Below are positions 18,807 to 28,069 of a DNA stretch of 64,000 bases, in pieces. This stretch comes from Salaquimonas pukyongi. GTDB taxonomy: Bacteria; Pseudomonadota; Alphaproteobacteria; Rhizobiales; Rhizobiaceae. The stretch lies in NCBI RefSeq assembly GCF_001953055.1, contig NZ_CP019044.1, forward strand, positions 1,364,001 through 1,428,000, given 5' to 3'. The number at the start of each line of letters is the position of its first letter. Position 1 is the first letter of the stretch. Made by a program: the position numbers and the translations under genes. The notes beneath the pieces are model-generated. The model did not search any database. It had not been told where the DNA came from and saw only the letters and a program-made list of their open reading frames with translations.

Positions 18807-19421
18807 CTACCCCTTGCCGCCGATCCTGCTTTCAGAGCCCGAAAGCAGCCGTGCGATGTTCTGGCGGTGAAACAGCCAGACCAGGGCGGACATCAACATG
18901 AAGAGTTCGGCCACCTGGATATCGCCCATCCAGTACAGCACGGCGGGTACGGCGAGGGTGGCGGCAAGCGCGGAAAGCGACGAATAGCGGGTAACCGCTG
19001 CAACCGCCAGCCACACGCCCGCAAAAACCAGCGCGCCCTGCCAGGCAAGCGCCAGCAGAACCCCCACATAGGTGGCAACGCCCTTGCCGCCCTTGAACTT
19101 GAGCCAGACCGGAAAGCAATGGCCCAAAAAGGCGCCCAGGCCCGCAATCACCGCCGGATCGGGGCCAAAACGGCCCGCCAGCCAGGCAGCGAGTGCCCCC
19201 TTCGCCATGTCGGCCAGCAGGGTCAGCGCGGCAATGCCCTTGCGGCCCGAGCGCAGCACATTGGTTGCGCCGATATTGCCCGAGCCGATCTTGCGGATGT
19301 CGCCGAGCCCGGCAAGCCTTGCAAAAATCAGCCCGAAGGGTATGGCGCCCAGCAGATAGCCGAACACAAGGGCAGCCAGATAATAGGGCAGGGAATGGGA
19401 CCAACTGATCGGATCGGGCAT
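18807..19421 (-). CDS. plsY: Acyl-phosphate:glycerol-3-phosphate acyltransferase PlsY
   Basis: A 204-residue integral membrane enzyme that acylates glycerol-3-phosphate with acyl-phosphate, the first step of phospholipid synthesis. The three PlsY signatures are visible: [30 protein letters not shown], and the C-terminal [18 protein letters not shown]. About five hydrophobic segments span the inner membrane. It sits 33 bases after pyrC and just before dprA, in one leftward transcription unit. Confidence 0.95.
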   Translation of the reverse strand: MPDPISWSHSLPYYLAALVFGYLLGAIPFGLIFARLAGLGDIRKIGSGNIGATNVLRSGRKGIAALTLLADMAKGALAAWLAGRFGPDPAVIAGLGAFLGHCFPVWLKFKGGKGVATYVGVLLALAWQGALVFAGVWLAVAAVTRYSSLSALAATLAVPAVLYWMGDIQVAELFMLMSALVWLFHRQNIARLLSGSESRIGGKG

Positions 19422-19454
19422 GACTTCCTCCCGCGCAGACCAGTGCTGCCGGTG

Positions 19455-20747
19455 CTACGCGTTATGCGTGAATATTGTGCGCCCGCCCACCAGCGTTTGC
19501 AATACCCGTCCGGAAAACCGTGCTCCCTCGAACGGCGTATTCTTCGACAGCGAGCGAATCTGGTCTTCTCCGTAAATCCACGGGGCGTCGCAATCAACCA
19601 GCGCAAGGTCGGCCGGCATGCCCGCTTTCAGCGATCCTGCTTCAAGGCCGAGCAATTGTGCCGGTCTCGTTGACATTGCATCGATCAGTCTGAGCAGCGG
19701 CACATCGCCATTGTGATGCAGCCTCAAGGCGGCAGCCAGCAGGGTTTCTAGCCCGATGGCGCCATCGGCGGCCTCGGCAAAGGGGTGGCGCTTGGTATCG
19801 ACGTCCTGCGGGTCGTGCGAGGAGACGATCACATCGATCAGGCCATCGCGCAGCGCAGCAACCATCGCCTGGCGGTCTTCCTCGGCCCGGAGCGGCGGCG
19901 ACAGGCGAAAGAACGTGCGGTAGCGTCCGATATCGTTTTCATTCAGTGAAAGGTGATTGATCGATACCCCGGCCGAAACATCCGCGCCTGCCTGCTTGCA
20001 GCGGGCAATGGCCCCGGCAGCATCGCTGGTGGAAATCTTGGCGGCGTGATAGCGCCCGCCGGAAAGCTGCGCGATCCTCAGATCGCGTTCCAGCGCGATG
20101 ATCTCCGCTTCCCGCGGAATGCCGGCAAGACCCAGATGGGTCGCCGTCAGGCCCTCGTTCATCACGCCGTTGGAGGCGAGGTCGCGGTCCTGGGTTTCCT
20201 TTGCGATCAGCAGGCCGAAATCGCGCGCATAGGTGAGCGCCCGCCGCAGGGTCAGCGCCGAGCGGATCGAATGCTTGCCCTCGCTGAGCATGACCGCACC
20301 CGCTTCCCTGAGCAGGCCGAATTCGGTCAGTTCCCTGCCTTCGAACCCGCGGGTGATGGCAGCGCTGGGATAGACATGCACCTGGGCATTGTCGCGCGCG
20401 GCGCGGCGCACATAATCGACCAGGGAGACCTCGTCGATCACCGGGCTGGTATCGGGCATCATCACAAAGCCCGTCACCCCGCCGCATGCTGCGGCCTGAG
20501 AGGCAGAGGCGATGGTTTCGCGATACTCGCTGCCCGGTTCGCCAAGATGAACGCGCATGTCGACCAGGCCGGGAATGACGAGATTTTCCCGTGCATTGAG
20601 GATTTCGGCCCCTTCGGGCGCCTCAATCCTGCTGGCAGATTTTTCGACCGCCTCGATCTTTCCGTCCGCAATCAGCAGCGAGGCGGGGCCGTCATAATCC
20701 TGCGAGGGATCGGCGAGCCGGGCCTTGGCGATCATCAGGGGTTTCAT
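19455..20747 (-). CDS. pyrC: Dihydroorotase homologue with degenerate metal site (PyrC/PyrX type)
   Basis: A 430-residue amidohydrolase-fold protein of the dihydroorotase family, overlapping pyrB by 4 bases. The normal DxHxH metal motif reads Asp63-Met-Arg65-Val-His67 and the following REPG reads GEPG, so one metal ligand is replaced by Arg. The usual TDHAPH near the C-terminal catalytic Asp reads [10 protein letters not shown]. In Pseudomonas a similar non-catalytic homologue (PyrX/PyrC') is a structural partner of aspartate transcarbamoylase, and rhizobial copies beside pyrB look alike. I infer a structural role here; an active pyrC would lie elsewhere. Confidence 0.88.
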   Translation of the reverse strand: MKPLMIAKARLADPSQDYDGPASLLIADGKIEAVEKSASRIEAPEGAEILNARENLVIPGLVDMRVHLGEPGSEYRETIASASQAAACGGVTGFVMMPDTSPVIDEVSLVDYVRRAARDNAQVHVYPSAAITRGFEGRELTEFGLLREAGAVMLSEGKHSIRSALTLRRALTYARDFGLLIAKETQDRDLASNGVMNEGLTATHLGLAGIPREAEIIALERDLRIAQLSGGRYHAAKISTSDAAGAIARCKQAGADVSAGVSINHLSLNENDIGRYRTFFRLSPPLRAEEDRQAMVAALRDGLIDVIVSSHDPQDVDTKRHPFAEAADGAIGLETLLAAALRLHHNGDVPLLRLIDAMSTRPAQLLGLEAGSLKAGMPADLALVDCDAPWIYGEDQIRSLSKNTPFEGARFSGRVLQTLVGGRTIFTHNA

Positions 20748-21760
20748 GAAGCCGCCCCCTTGGAGGAAGGCTTGTTCTTGCGCCGCTGATCGAGCCGGTC
20801 GGCGGTTTCGATCAGGGTTTCGATCACCGCCATGCGCAGCGCAACGCCCATTTCCACCTGTTCCTCGATCACGCTTTGCGGCCCGTCGGCGACATCCGAG
20901 GCAATCTCCACGCCACGGTTCATGGGGCCTGGATGCATCACCAGCGCGTCCTTCCTGGCAAGTTTCAGCTTTTGCCGGTCGAGGCCGAAATAGCGGAAAT
21001 ATTCCCGCACGGAGGGGATCAGCGCGCCCTCCATGCGCTCGCGCTGCAGGCGCAGCATCATGACCACATCACAGCCGGGAAGCCCGTCTTCCATGCGATT
21101 GAAGACTTCGACGCCAAGATCGCCAATGCCGGCAGGCAGCAGGGTGGAGGGCGCGATCACCCGCACCCGTGCGCCCAGCGCGTTGAGCAGAATGATGTTG
21201 GAGCGCGCAACCCGCGAATGCAGGACATCGCCGCAGATCGCCACCGTGCGCCGGGCAATGCTGCCCAGATGCCGCCGCATGGTCAGCGCATCGAGCAGGG
21301 CTTGTGTTGGATGTTCATGCGCCCCGTCACCGGCATTGATCACCGAACAGCCGACCTTCTGGGCAAGCAGTTCCACCGCGCCCGCCGAATGATGGCGCAC
21401 CACCAAGAGGTCCGGTTGCATGGCGTTGAGCGTCATCGCCGTGTCGATCAGCGTTTCGCCCTTTTTGACCGAGGAAGCGCCCACCGGCATGTTCATCACA
21501 TCGGCGCCAAGGCGCTTTCCTGCCAGTTCGAAGGAGGATTGCGTGCGGGTGGAGGCTTCGAAAAAGAGGTTGATCTGGGTGCGCCCGCGCAGGGCGACCT
21601 TCTTCTTTTCAACTGCCCTAGAGACCGACACCGCATCGTCGGCGCGCTCCAGCAGAAACTCGATATCGTGGGGGGAAAGATCTGCGATCCCCAGCAGATG
21701 GCGGTGGGGAAAGGCGTAGCCGGGAATGCCCGGCATTCGGTCGGATTTTTTCGCGCTCAT
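20744..21760 (-). CDS. pyrB: Aspartate carbamoyltransferase catalytic subunit
   Basis: A 338-residue enzyme that forms N-carbamoyl-aspartate in pyrimidine synthesis. The carbamoyl-phosphate loop [16 protein letters not shown], the RHHSAGAV and [17 protein letters not shown] motifs, and [11 protein letters not shown] are intact. ATG at 21760 is preferred; a TTG at 21799 would add a short non-conserved extension. No pyrI regulatory subunit is nearby, which fits class A ATCases that assemble with a dihydroorotase-like partner, here the overlapping pyrC-like gene. Confidence 0.95.
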   Translation of the reverse strand: MSAKKSDRMPGIPGYAFPHRHLLGIADLSPHDIEFLLERADDAVSVSRAVEKKKVALRGRTQINLFFEASTRTQSSFELAGKRLGADVMNMPVGASSVKKGETLIDTAMTLNAMQPDLLVVRHHSAGAVELLAQKVGCSVINAGDGAHEHPTQALLDALTMRRHLGSIARRTVAICGDVLHSRVARSNIILLNALGARVRVIAPSTLLPAGIGDLGVEVFNRMEDGLPGCDVVMMLRLQRERMEGALIPSVREYFRYFGLDRQKLKLARKDALVMHPGPMNRGVEIASDVADGPQSVIEEQVEMGVALRMAVIETLIETADRLDQRRKNKPSSKGAAS

Positions 21761-22043
21761 TAAAACGGCTGCTATAGGGGGGAAACGCTCAGGCCACAAG
21801 GGGGAAGCAGAGGGAAAGATGGGGAAGGCAGTAGCAAATTGGTTTGAAACTCACGCCTTACTTGGTTGAACGCGGAGTTCTGCCCCATTCCGGACGTTTA
21901 TTTCGATTTTCGCGCCTATTTTCCAGCCAACTTTCAGAAGTTTGCATCAATAGAAAATAGTGTGCCATACATGCATTGGACAGCCTTGTTACCGCAACTA
22001 TTTTAGCGATTGGGTTGATGAATCTGTAGTTGGGGAGATGTTT

Positions 22044-23753
22044 GTGGCCAAGATTGACCGGGTGCGCATCCAGCGATTCAAAAGTATTGAAAACGTGGAT
22101 TTTAACTTAGGTGAGCTGACGGTTTTTGTCGGGGGAAACAATTCTGGAAAAACAACGATTATTCAGGCTATTCACTTTGCTTTCACGCTTTTCCAGTCCT
22201 TACAGATTTCGAACAAATGGCCTTCTCGAAACCAGCGTTCAACTACTATCAGCCCTGAAGAACTGATTTATGTTCCGTCGTTGGACCCTTATTCTTTGGG
22301 GATAGGCGGAAAATTACGCGAGGCGGAAGATCAAGCAATAATATTGGACTTCTATTTCTCAGATGGCGAGCACACGCAATTGAAGGTCCGAAAGGGGCGA
22401 ATTACTAATGTTTTGGTTGAGCCCACTAATGTTGATTATCTCAGAAACATTGCTGGATTAAACGAGCCCTATTCAATCTTCTCACCTGGACTAGCAGGGG
22501 TCTCTAAGTCTGAACAGTATGTTTCGGATGGTGTCTTGCTCCGGGCACTTTCTCGAGGCGACGCCAATGCGTTTCTTAGGAATACGTTATTGCGTCTACA
22601 CGATGATAGACAAGCGTGGGCAGCATTCACAACCGATTTAGACACTCTTTTTCAACACCTGGAATTCGAAGTCAATTTCGACCAAGAGGTTGATGAGTCA
22701 ATAAACATTTCAACCAAGAGGGGAGATGTTGTTGTTCCTCTCGACCTATCGGGCACTGGCTTGCTTCAGGCAATTCAGATATTTGCTTATCTGCATTTGT
22801 TCAAACCAAAACTCATGGTGTTTGACGAACCAGATTCGCACTTGCACCCAAACAATCAACGCAATCTTTGTGCGGTATTCAAGACAATTGCGAGTGAACG
22901 GAATACACAAGTTGTTCTCACCACGCATTCGCGCCACATGATTGACTCTCTTTCGGATAGTTGCGTGATCGTCTGGATGCAAAACGGCAGCGCTAATCCT
23001 GCTTCACGTGATGATCAAGTGGACTTGTTGATCGACTTGGGCGCACTGGACGTTCGCGAAAGGCTTGCAGCCGAGAACCCCGCCTTTGTTATACTCTCAG
23101 AGGATTCAGATTACAGCACCCTGCGAAAAGTGTTGGAAGCAAGCGGTTACGCTGAGAATGAATTTCTAATTTTGCCCTACAAGGGGATTACGGGAGTGCA
23201 CCTACTAGAGCCTTTGCTCAGGCAGATCCGAGATGTGAGTCCGAGTCAAATCATCGTGCACAGGGACAAAGACTTTTTGCAGCCTGATGAAATTGCTACT
23301 TGGGAGGTTAGCATCCGCGCGTTGGGCGCCGAACCATTTGTCACCGCTGACCGTGACATCGAAGGCTACCTCATCTCTGATGAATATCTTGAGAATTTCT
23401 TGCGTGATAATGTTGCCTGTCAACTTGAAGAACTAAAAGAATTCGTATGTGAAAACCAACTAGATAGAACTGTCGAAAACTACGTAAATGGCCGTGTTGA
23501 TATTGAGAGGAAAGCTGGCCGTGGTGCCCAAATCAACCATGGAAACCTTGCCGCCGCTGCCTCCCGGGAATGTCGGCAGGATCCATGGGGCATGATGCAC
23601 CCGAAACAAAGGAGGCGCCGGATACGCCGCGTGTTGCAGGAGCGATTCAATGTTCGCTTCCTAGACCCCAATGTTGGGGAAGTTCAAGCGGATGTAACCC
23701 TAGAGGCGATCAGAGGTCGTGCGGGGCAACCCCGACACATGAATGAACGATAG
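22044..23753 (+). CDS. OLD-like ATPase with TOPRIM-like nuclease region
   Basis: A 569-residue protein resembling OLD/RecF-type ATPases fused to a TOPRIM-like C-terminal domain. The Walker A is GGNNSGKTT (about 30-38). The ABC-like DLSGTGLLQA precedes the Walker B LMVFDEPDSHLHP (Asp261, Glu262) and the LTTHSRHMID switch. The C-terminal part has VILSEDSDYSTL (Glu353) and IIVHRDKDF (Asp408, Asp410), placed like TOPRIM acidic residues. OLD-type proteins are often anti-phage nucleases. Base composition is clearly more A+T-rich than its neighbours, and it stands alone between pyrB and aidB, so transfer is likely. GTG at 22044 has GGGGAG 6 bases ahead; ATG at 22038 is possible but touches it. Confidence 0.8.
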   Translation: MAKIDRVRIQRFKSIENVDFNLGELTVFVGGNNSGKTTIIQAIHFAFTLFQSLQISNKWPSRNQRSTTISPEELIYVPSLDPYSLGIGGKLREAEDQAIILDFYFSDGEHTQLKVRKGRITNVLVEPTNVDYLRNIAGLNEPYSIFSPGLAGVSKSEQYVSDGVLLRALSRGDANAFLRNTLLRLHDDRQAWAAFTTDLDTLFQHLEFEVNFDQEVDESINISTKRGDVVVPLDLSGTGLLQAIQIFAYLHLFKPKLMVFDEPDSHLHPNNQRNLCAVFKTIASERNTQVVLTTHSRHMIDSLSDSCVIVWMQNGSANPASRDDQVDLLIDLGALDVRERLAAENPAFVILSEDSDYSTLRKVLEASGYAENEFLILPYKGITGVHLLEPLLRQIRDVSPSQIIVHRDKDFLQPDEIATWEVSIRALGAEPFVTADRDIEGYLISDEYLENFLRDNVACQLEELKEFVCENQLDRTVENYVNGRVDIERKAGRGAQINHGNLAAAASRECRQDPWGMMHPKQRRRRIRRVLQERFNVRFLDPNVGEVQADVTLEAIRGRAGQPRHMNER

Positions 23754-23956
23754 TGTGTTTCGGTCCCTGCAGTGGTTGGGCTGTCGGTTGTCTATGCAAG
23801 TCACCCAATGTTCACTTCTCACCTAGTTTTCCAATTGGGTTCCCAAAGTGGTCTTGAATATCCCGCACAACAGCTATTTATGGCGCGTCTACCGCCTTCG
23901 CAAACCAACCGCATGCACCTCCACCTCATAGGAATACGTTTCAGAGATGTTGGTGA

Positions 23957-23980
23957 CCCGAATGTTCATCCGGGCTTTTT
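23957..23980 (+). terminator. Probable terminator after the OLD-like gene
   Basis: CCCGAATG, two-base loop TT, CATCCGGG (one wobble) is followed by CTTTTT. It ends 17 bases before the aidB ATG, so it either terminates the OLD-like transcript or forms part of an aidB leader. Confidence 0.5.
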
Positions 23981-23997
23981 CCCGCTAAACTCGCCCC

Positions 23998-25677
23998 ATG
24001 GCAGATTCCCACAATACCCCCTTCGACACCCATGAGGTCTTCAACCAGTCGCCGGTCTTTGGCGCCATCAACACCTGGGAGGGCGATCCGCTGCTGCAGC
24101 GCATCGCCTCGGCGCTTCCGGCCGGGACGAAGGCCGGCTTTTCCCAATATGGCGCCTGGCTGGGCGCTGCCGACACGCTGGAACTGGCCCGGCTGGCCAA
24201 CCGCCATCTGCCGCAACTAAAAACCCATGACGGCAAGGGCAACCGGATCGATCTCGTCGAGTTCCATCCGGCCTATCACGCCTTCATGCGAAAATCGGTG
24301 GGCCTGGGCCTGCATTGTTCGATCTGGGAAGAGGGGGCGGAGACCGGCCACAAGCACGTGGCGCGCGGCGTGCGTTTTTACATGACCGGCGGGGTGGAGC
24401 AGGGGCATTTGTGCCCCATCACCATGACCAGCGCCTGTGTGGCGGCGATGGGCAATTCGCCGGAAATCGCCGCAGAATGGCTGCCGCTGATCACCTCGCG
24501 CAAATACGATCCCTCCAACCGCCCGCCGGTGCAGAAATCGGGCGTTACCGTCGGCATGGGCATGACGGAAAAGCAGGGCGGCACCGATGTACGCACCAAC
24601 ACGACCACGGCCCGCCCGGCAGGCGACGGGCTGTGGCAACTGACCGGCCACAAGTGGTTTTTTTCCGCCCCCATGTGCGATGCGTTTTTGATCCTTGCCC
24701 AGATGGAAGACGGCAGCGACAAACAGGGCAGTGCCAAAGGGTTGGGCTGTTTTCTGGTGCCGCGCCGGCTCTCTGACGGGCGCCAGAACGGGCTTCGCAT
24801 CCAGCGCCTGAAGGACAAGCTCGGCAACCGCTCCAACGCTTCCACCGAAATCGAGATCTGTGGTGCCTATGGCCAGTTGATCGGTGAGCCGGGGAAGGGG
24901 GTGCAGACCATCATCCAGATGGTGACGCTGACAAGGCTCGACTGTTCGCTGGGTTCGGCCGGCCTGATGCGCATGGCCCTGTGGGAGGCGGTCGAACATG
25001 CCCGACACCGCTCCGTCATGGGAGCAAGGCTGATCGACCAGCCGCTGATGCAGCGCGTGCTGGCGGACATGGCGCTGGATGTTGCCGCCGCAACGGCCCT
25101 TGCGTTCCGGCTGGCACAGAGCTTTGACCGGGCATCCGCCAATCCGGCCGAAGCTGCCTATGCAAGGCTGATGACGCCGGTCATCAAGTACTGGAACTGC
25201 AAGATCGCTTCCCCGCTCATTTATGAGGCCATGGAGTGCCTTGGCGGCAATGGCTATGTGGAGGACGGCAATCTTGCCCGCCACTATCGTGAGGCGCCTT
25301 TGAACGGCATCTGGGAAGGTTCCGGCAATGTCATGTGCCTTGATGTGCTGCGGGTGCTTTCCAGGGAGCCGGAAAGCCTGGAAACGGTGCTTGCCTCGCT
25401 CGAGCGCGATCTGGGCGGCGACAAGGCGGCAAAGACCGTCGATGTGATCCGCACCGCCGCCCGCATGGCACTGGGCGATCCGGGATCGGCCCGTATTCTC
25501 ACCGAGCAATTGGCGCTGACGGCCGCTGCCGCCGAACTGCGCCGCATCGGCCTTGCCGATCTTGCCGATGCCTTTGTGGAAACCCGCCTCGGCGGGTTGT
25601 GGCGCAACACTTACGGCATGCTGGACAGCCGCCAGAATGCAGCTGCCATCATCGAGCAGCTTTATCCGGCAAGATAG
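23998..25677 (+). CDS. aidB: AidB-family acyl-CoA dehydrogenase
   Basis: A 559-residue flavoprotein of the AidB branch of acyl-CoA dehydrogenases, linked in E. coli to the adaptive response to DNA alkylation. The N-terminal THEVFNQSPV and RIDLVEFHPAYH match AidB. MTEKQGGTDVRTNTT and LTGHKWFFSAPM form the FAD-binding core. ECLGGNGYVEDGNLARHYRE carries the family C-terminal signature, and an extra C-terminal domain is present, as AidB has. ATG at 23998 has no clear ribosome-binding site and may be leaderless. Its last 16 bases overlap the convergent AEC gene. Confidence 0.93.
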   Translation: MADSHNTPFDTHEVFNQSPVFGAINTWEGDPLLQRIASALPAGTKAGFSQYGAWLGAADTLELARLANRHLPQLKTHDGKGNRIDLVEFHPAYHAFMRKSVGLGLHCSIWEEGAETGHKHVARGVRFYMTGGVEQGHLCPITMTSACVAAMGNSPEIAAEWLPLITSRKYDPSNRPPVQKSGVTVGMGMTEKQGGTDVRTNTTTARPAGDGLWQLTGHKWFFSAPMCDAFLILAQMEDGSDKQGSAKGLGCFLVPRRLSDGRQNGLRIQRLKDKLGNRSNASTEIEICGAYGQLIGEPGKGVQTIIQMVTLTRLDCSLGSAGLMRMALWEAVEHARHRSVMGARLIDQPLMQRVLADMALDVAAATALAFRLAQSFDRASANPAEAAYARLMTPVIKYWNCKIASPLIYEAMECLGGNGYVEDGNLARHYREAPLNGIWEGSGNVMCLDVLRVLSREPESLETVLASLERDLGGDKAAKTVDVIRTAARMALGDPGSARILTEQLALTAAAAELRRIGLADLADAFVETRLGGLWRNTYGMLDSRQNAAAIIEQLYPAR

Positions 25678-26597
25678 CTTGCCGTCAGCACGACCAGCGG
25701 AATGGTGAAAAAGGCGGCAATGGTCTGCATTGTCACAATGGCGGCATAAAGCGGCGCATCGCCGCCCAGATCGCGCGCCACCAGATAGCCGTTCATGGCG
25801 GTGGGAACCGAACCGGAAACGGCAATCGCGATGAGTTCCTCCCCGCGCAGTCCAAGCCCGTAGGCAACCCCTGCATAGATCAGCGGCACCAGGGCAAGCT
25901 TCAGCGCCCCGGTCGCTGCAGCGGCGGCAACCGCCTGGCGCGGCAGGACAAAACGCAGTCCGGCGCCCACCAAAATCAGCCCCATGGGCAGGGAAACCCG
26001 CGAGCAAAGCTCGATCGCATCGGCAAAGGGCGCATACAGGCTGATGCCGGAAAAATTGAGAACAAGGCCAATCGCCGTGCCGATGACCAGCGGATTGCGC
26101 GCCACGAGTCTTACCGTGCCGCCCGCTTCTGCCGACTTGCTGCCCAGGCGGGCAACAACCGAAACCGCGGCGATGTTGATCGGAATGGCCAGCACTGCAA
26201 TGCCGAGCGCCACCACGGTGAACATTGCCGGTCCGCCGATTTTTTCGGCGATGGCAAGGCCGACAAAGGCATTCCAGCGGATAAATCCCTGGACCACGCT
26301 GGAATAGGAAGGATCGTCAAGACCGAACAGCCTGCGAAAGGGCACGCGCAGGATCAGCGCCACCGCCAGAATGGCCGCAAGCCCGATGCAATAGGCGGCA
26401 ACCGAGCGGCTGGCCGGAATGGCGGCAAAATCGGTATTGTAAAGCGTGTGGACCAGCAGGCTGGGAAAGAACACGAAATAGCTGATCCGCTCCATGCCGG
26501 TCCAGTGGGCGTCCTCGATCAGGCAGATCGCCTTCAGCCCTGCGCCCAGCGCAATGAGCAGGAATACCGGCAACAGGCTTTCAAAAATGGCGAGCAA
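25662..26597 (-). CDS. AEC family permease (auxin efflux carrier type)
   Basis: A 311-residue integral membrane protein with about ten hydrophobic segments and the family pattern FESLLPVFLLIALGAGLK at the start, RISYFVFFPSLLVHTLY, and a later VNGYLVA-like motif (AMNGYLVARDLGG). AEC proteins export organic acids or signalling molecules; the substrate here is unknown. TTG at 26597 is chosen because it gives the usual length and the first membrane segment begins at once; the longer ATG at 26687 adds a Pro/Arg-rich stretch. It is convergent with aidB. Confidence 0.85.
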   Translation of the reverse strand: MLAIFESLLPVFLLIALGAGLKAICLIEDAHWTGMERISYFVFFPSLLVHTLYNTDFAAIPASRSVAAYCIGLAAILAVALILRVPFRRLFGLDDPSYSSVVQGFIRWNAFVGLAIAEKIGGPAMFTVVALGIAVLAIPINIAAVSVVARLGSKSAEAGGTVRLVARNPLVIGTAIGLVLNFSGISLYAPFADAIELCSRVSLPMGLILVGAGLRFVLPRQAVAAAAATGALKLALVPLIYAGVAYGLGLRGEELIAIAVSGSVPTAMNGYLVARDLGGDAPLYAAIVTMQTIAAFFTIPLVVLTASYLAG

Positions 26598-26783
26598 GGG
26601 CAGGGCGCTCCGAACAGGGCGGGAGATGGCAGCAGCGGGCGGTATGGGCTGCCTTTGGGGCAGGGTACCAGGCCGTTTCCTGTGCAATAGCGCAATTGCC
26701 CTTGCCCGTCATCATTGCCGTTGCTTTCCATGGGGCTAAGCAATCGCGTCCCGGTCAACGTTCCCAGCGTACCGCCGGGATTT

Positions 26784-26920
26784 CGTCACCCCTGTGCTTG
26801 TCACAGGGGTCCATTCTGCTCCGCTGACAGCTATCTGGTGGGTTGCATTCTGCCGGTCGCCAACAGTCTGTATACGGATGGTTCGAGGCATGGATTCCTG
26901 TGACAAGCACAGGAATGACG
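26784..26920. repeat. Paired extragenic palindromes (inverted, 30-bp arms)
   Basis: Arms at 26784-26813 and 26891-26920 are reverse complements at 27 of 30 positions. Each arm also folds alone: CCCCTGTG-CTTGT-CACAGGGG on the left, ATTCCTGTG-ACAAG-CACAGGAAT on the right. The bases that differ between arms are changed on both sides of each hairpin. The motif CGTCA..CCTGTGCTTGTCACAGG is, from memory, a common dispersed repeat in alphaproteobacteria. The surrounding gap (26598-27131) holds no gene I can support. Confidence 0.85.
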
Positions 26921-27131
26921 GAGTGCTCATCAGCGTCGCTCCCAATTCGAGGAGCCTTGCAACAACAGGAGAACAGGCCGTCTTGCTTGGGTGCTTGGGC
27001 TGTCCAGTGAAGGATGACAGGTGGAAAACTTCCGCTATGCTCCTCGCCCGCCCCGTTAACCTTAACAATTGGTTTACGTTGCAGGGCGCCGCGCTTTCAC
27101 CCATGCTGGCGGCGAACGAAAGGCGGTCACC

Positions 27132-27512
27132 TTGCGCGTTATTCTGTTTTTATGGTTTTTCCCCCTGGTTCTGTTCTGGGGCTGGTTTGCGTTAAGCGTG
27201 AACGACTGGTCTTTCGGCTTCGTCATGCTGTCGCGTGAATTGCATGATGTCGTCTTCGACATCTATGCCCGCACGCTGGGCGTCGAGCGCGAATTGCTGC
27301 CGGGCATGATTGCCGGAGCCTGCGCGGTCGATTCAGCGCTGATCATGGCGATTGCGGCCTTTCGCTGGCGCGCTTCCTGGATGCCTCATCTGCGCGAGAT
27401 GCTGGCCTCCTACTGGCAGGACGATCCTGTCGATGACAGTGCGCCCGTCAATGGCAATGCGTATGACGGCCTTACAGCCGCTGCAACCGTTCCAGCACAC
27501 CCTGCAGAATAA
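27132..27512 (+). CDS. DUF6105 small membrane protein
   Basis: A 126-residue protein with two hydrophobic segments (about 4-22, VILFLWFFPLVLFWGWFALS, and 64-84) and conserved family features: WGWF, then SFGFVMLSRELHDVVFDIY. Function unknown; the family is mostly rhizobial. TTG at 27132 with AAAGGCGG upstream is preferred over the longer ATG at 27069, because the membrane segment starts right after it. Its end overlaps ruvX by 41 bases on the opposite strand. Confidence 0.7.
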   Translation: MRVILFLWFFPLVLFWGWFALSVNDWSFGFVMLSRELHDVVFDIYARTLGVERELLPGMIAGACAVDSALIMAIAAFRWRASWMPHLREMLASYWQDDPVDDSAPVNGNAYDGLTAAATVPAHPAE

Positions 27513-27960
27513 CCGCCGCCGCCGCGGCATCGATTTTTTCCGCTCTTTTCTTGCGTGACAGATCAGCTTCCAGCATGGCCCGTTCGGCGGCGACCGTGGA
27601 AAGCCGTTCATCCCACAACAGCACCGGCAGATCGCAATGGGCCGCCAGATTGCGCACGAAAGCGCGCGTCGCCTGGACCCGCGATCCCTCGCTGCCATCC
27701 ATGTTGAGCGGCAGGCCGAGGACGAGGCCAAAAACCCCTTCCTTTTCGGCAATTTTTTTCAGTTCGGCCACGTCGGCGGTGAATTTCGTGCGCTTGATGG
27801 TGTAAAAGGCGGAGGATACCGTCAACAGACCGTCGGAAATCGCCAGCCCGATGGTTTTGGTGCCCAGATCAAGCCCGAGCAGGCGCCTGCCGGGTTTGTG
27901 CAGCGCCTTCAAATCCTCAACTGAGATAATGTTGCCAGTTGCCTTTTTTCCTGTTGTCAT
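27472..27960 (-). CDS. ruvX: Putative pre-16S rRNA nuclease / Holliday junction resolvase RuvX (YqgF)
   Basis: A 162-residue RNase H-fold nuclease. RRLLGLDLGTKTIGLAISD carries the first catalytic Asp, LVLGLPLNMDGSEGSR the second motif, LLWDERLSTVAAE the central Glu, and KIDAAAAAVILQGVLE the last Asp. YqgF homologues mature the 16S rRNA 5' end, and some resolve Holliday junctions. The N-terminus is about 25 residues longer than in E. coli, as in other rhizobia. ATG at 27960; divergent from the UPF0173 gene by about 110 bases. Confidence 0.93.
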   Translation of the reverse strand: MTTGKKATGNIISVEDLKALHKPGRRLLGLDLGTKTIGLAISDGLLTVSSAFYTIKRTKFTADVAELKKIAEKEGVFGLVLGLPLNMDGSEGSRVQATRAFVRNLAAHCDLPVLLWDERLSTVAAERAMLEADLSRKKRAEKIDAAAAAVILQGVLERLQRL

Positions 27961-28069
27961 GGAGCCTCTATGATCGCCTCAACCGGTAAATGCAACGCGC
28001 CGTTGACAGACAGTTGGGCACACAGTCGGCAAACAGCCGCGCAAAACGGCGCGCAGTCGGGAGAAACCC

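Noticed and set aside
22038-23753. Two-gene defence system such as Gabija or PARIS at the OLD-like gene
   Set aside because: No UvrD-like helicase or second DUF4435 gene lies next to it; the next genes are pyrB and aidB.
26784-26920. CRISPR array
   Set aside because: Only two arms in inverted, not direct, orientation; no spacers of even length and no cas genes in the window.
27045-27075. Possible CtrA site (TTAACCTTAAC) upstream of the DUF6105 gene
   Set aside because: Spacing between the TTAA half-sites does not fit TTAA-N7-TTAA, and no nearby gene suggests CtrA control.
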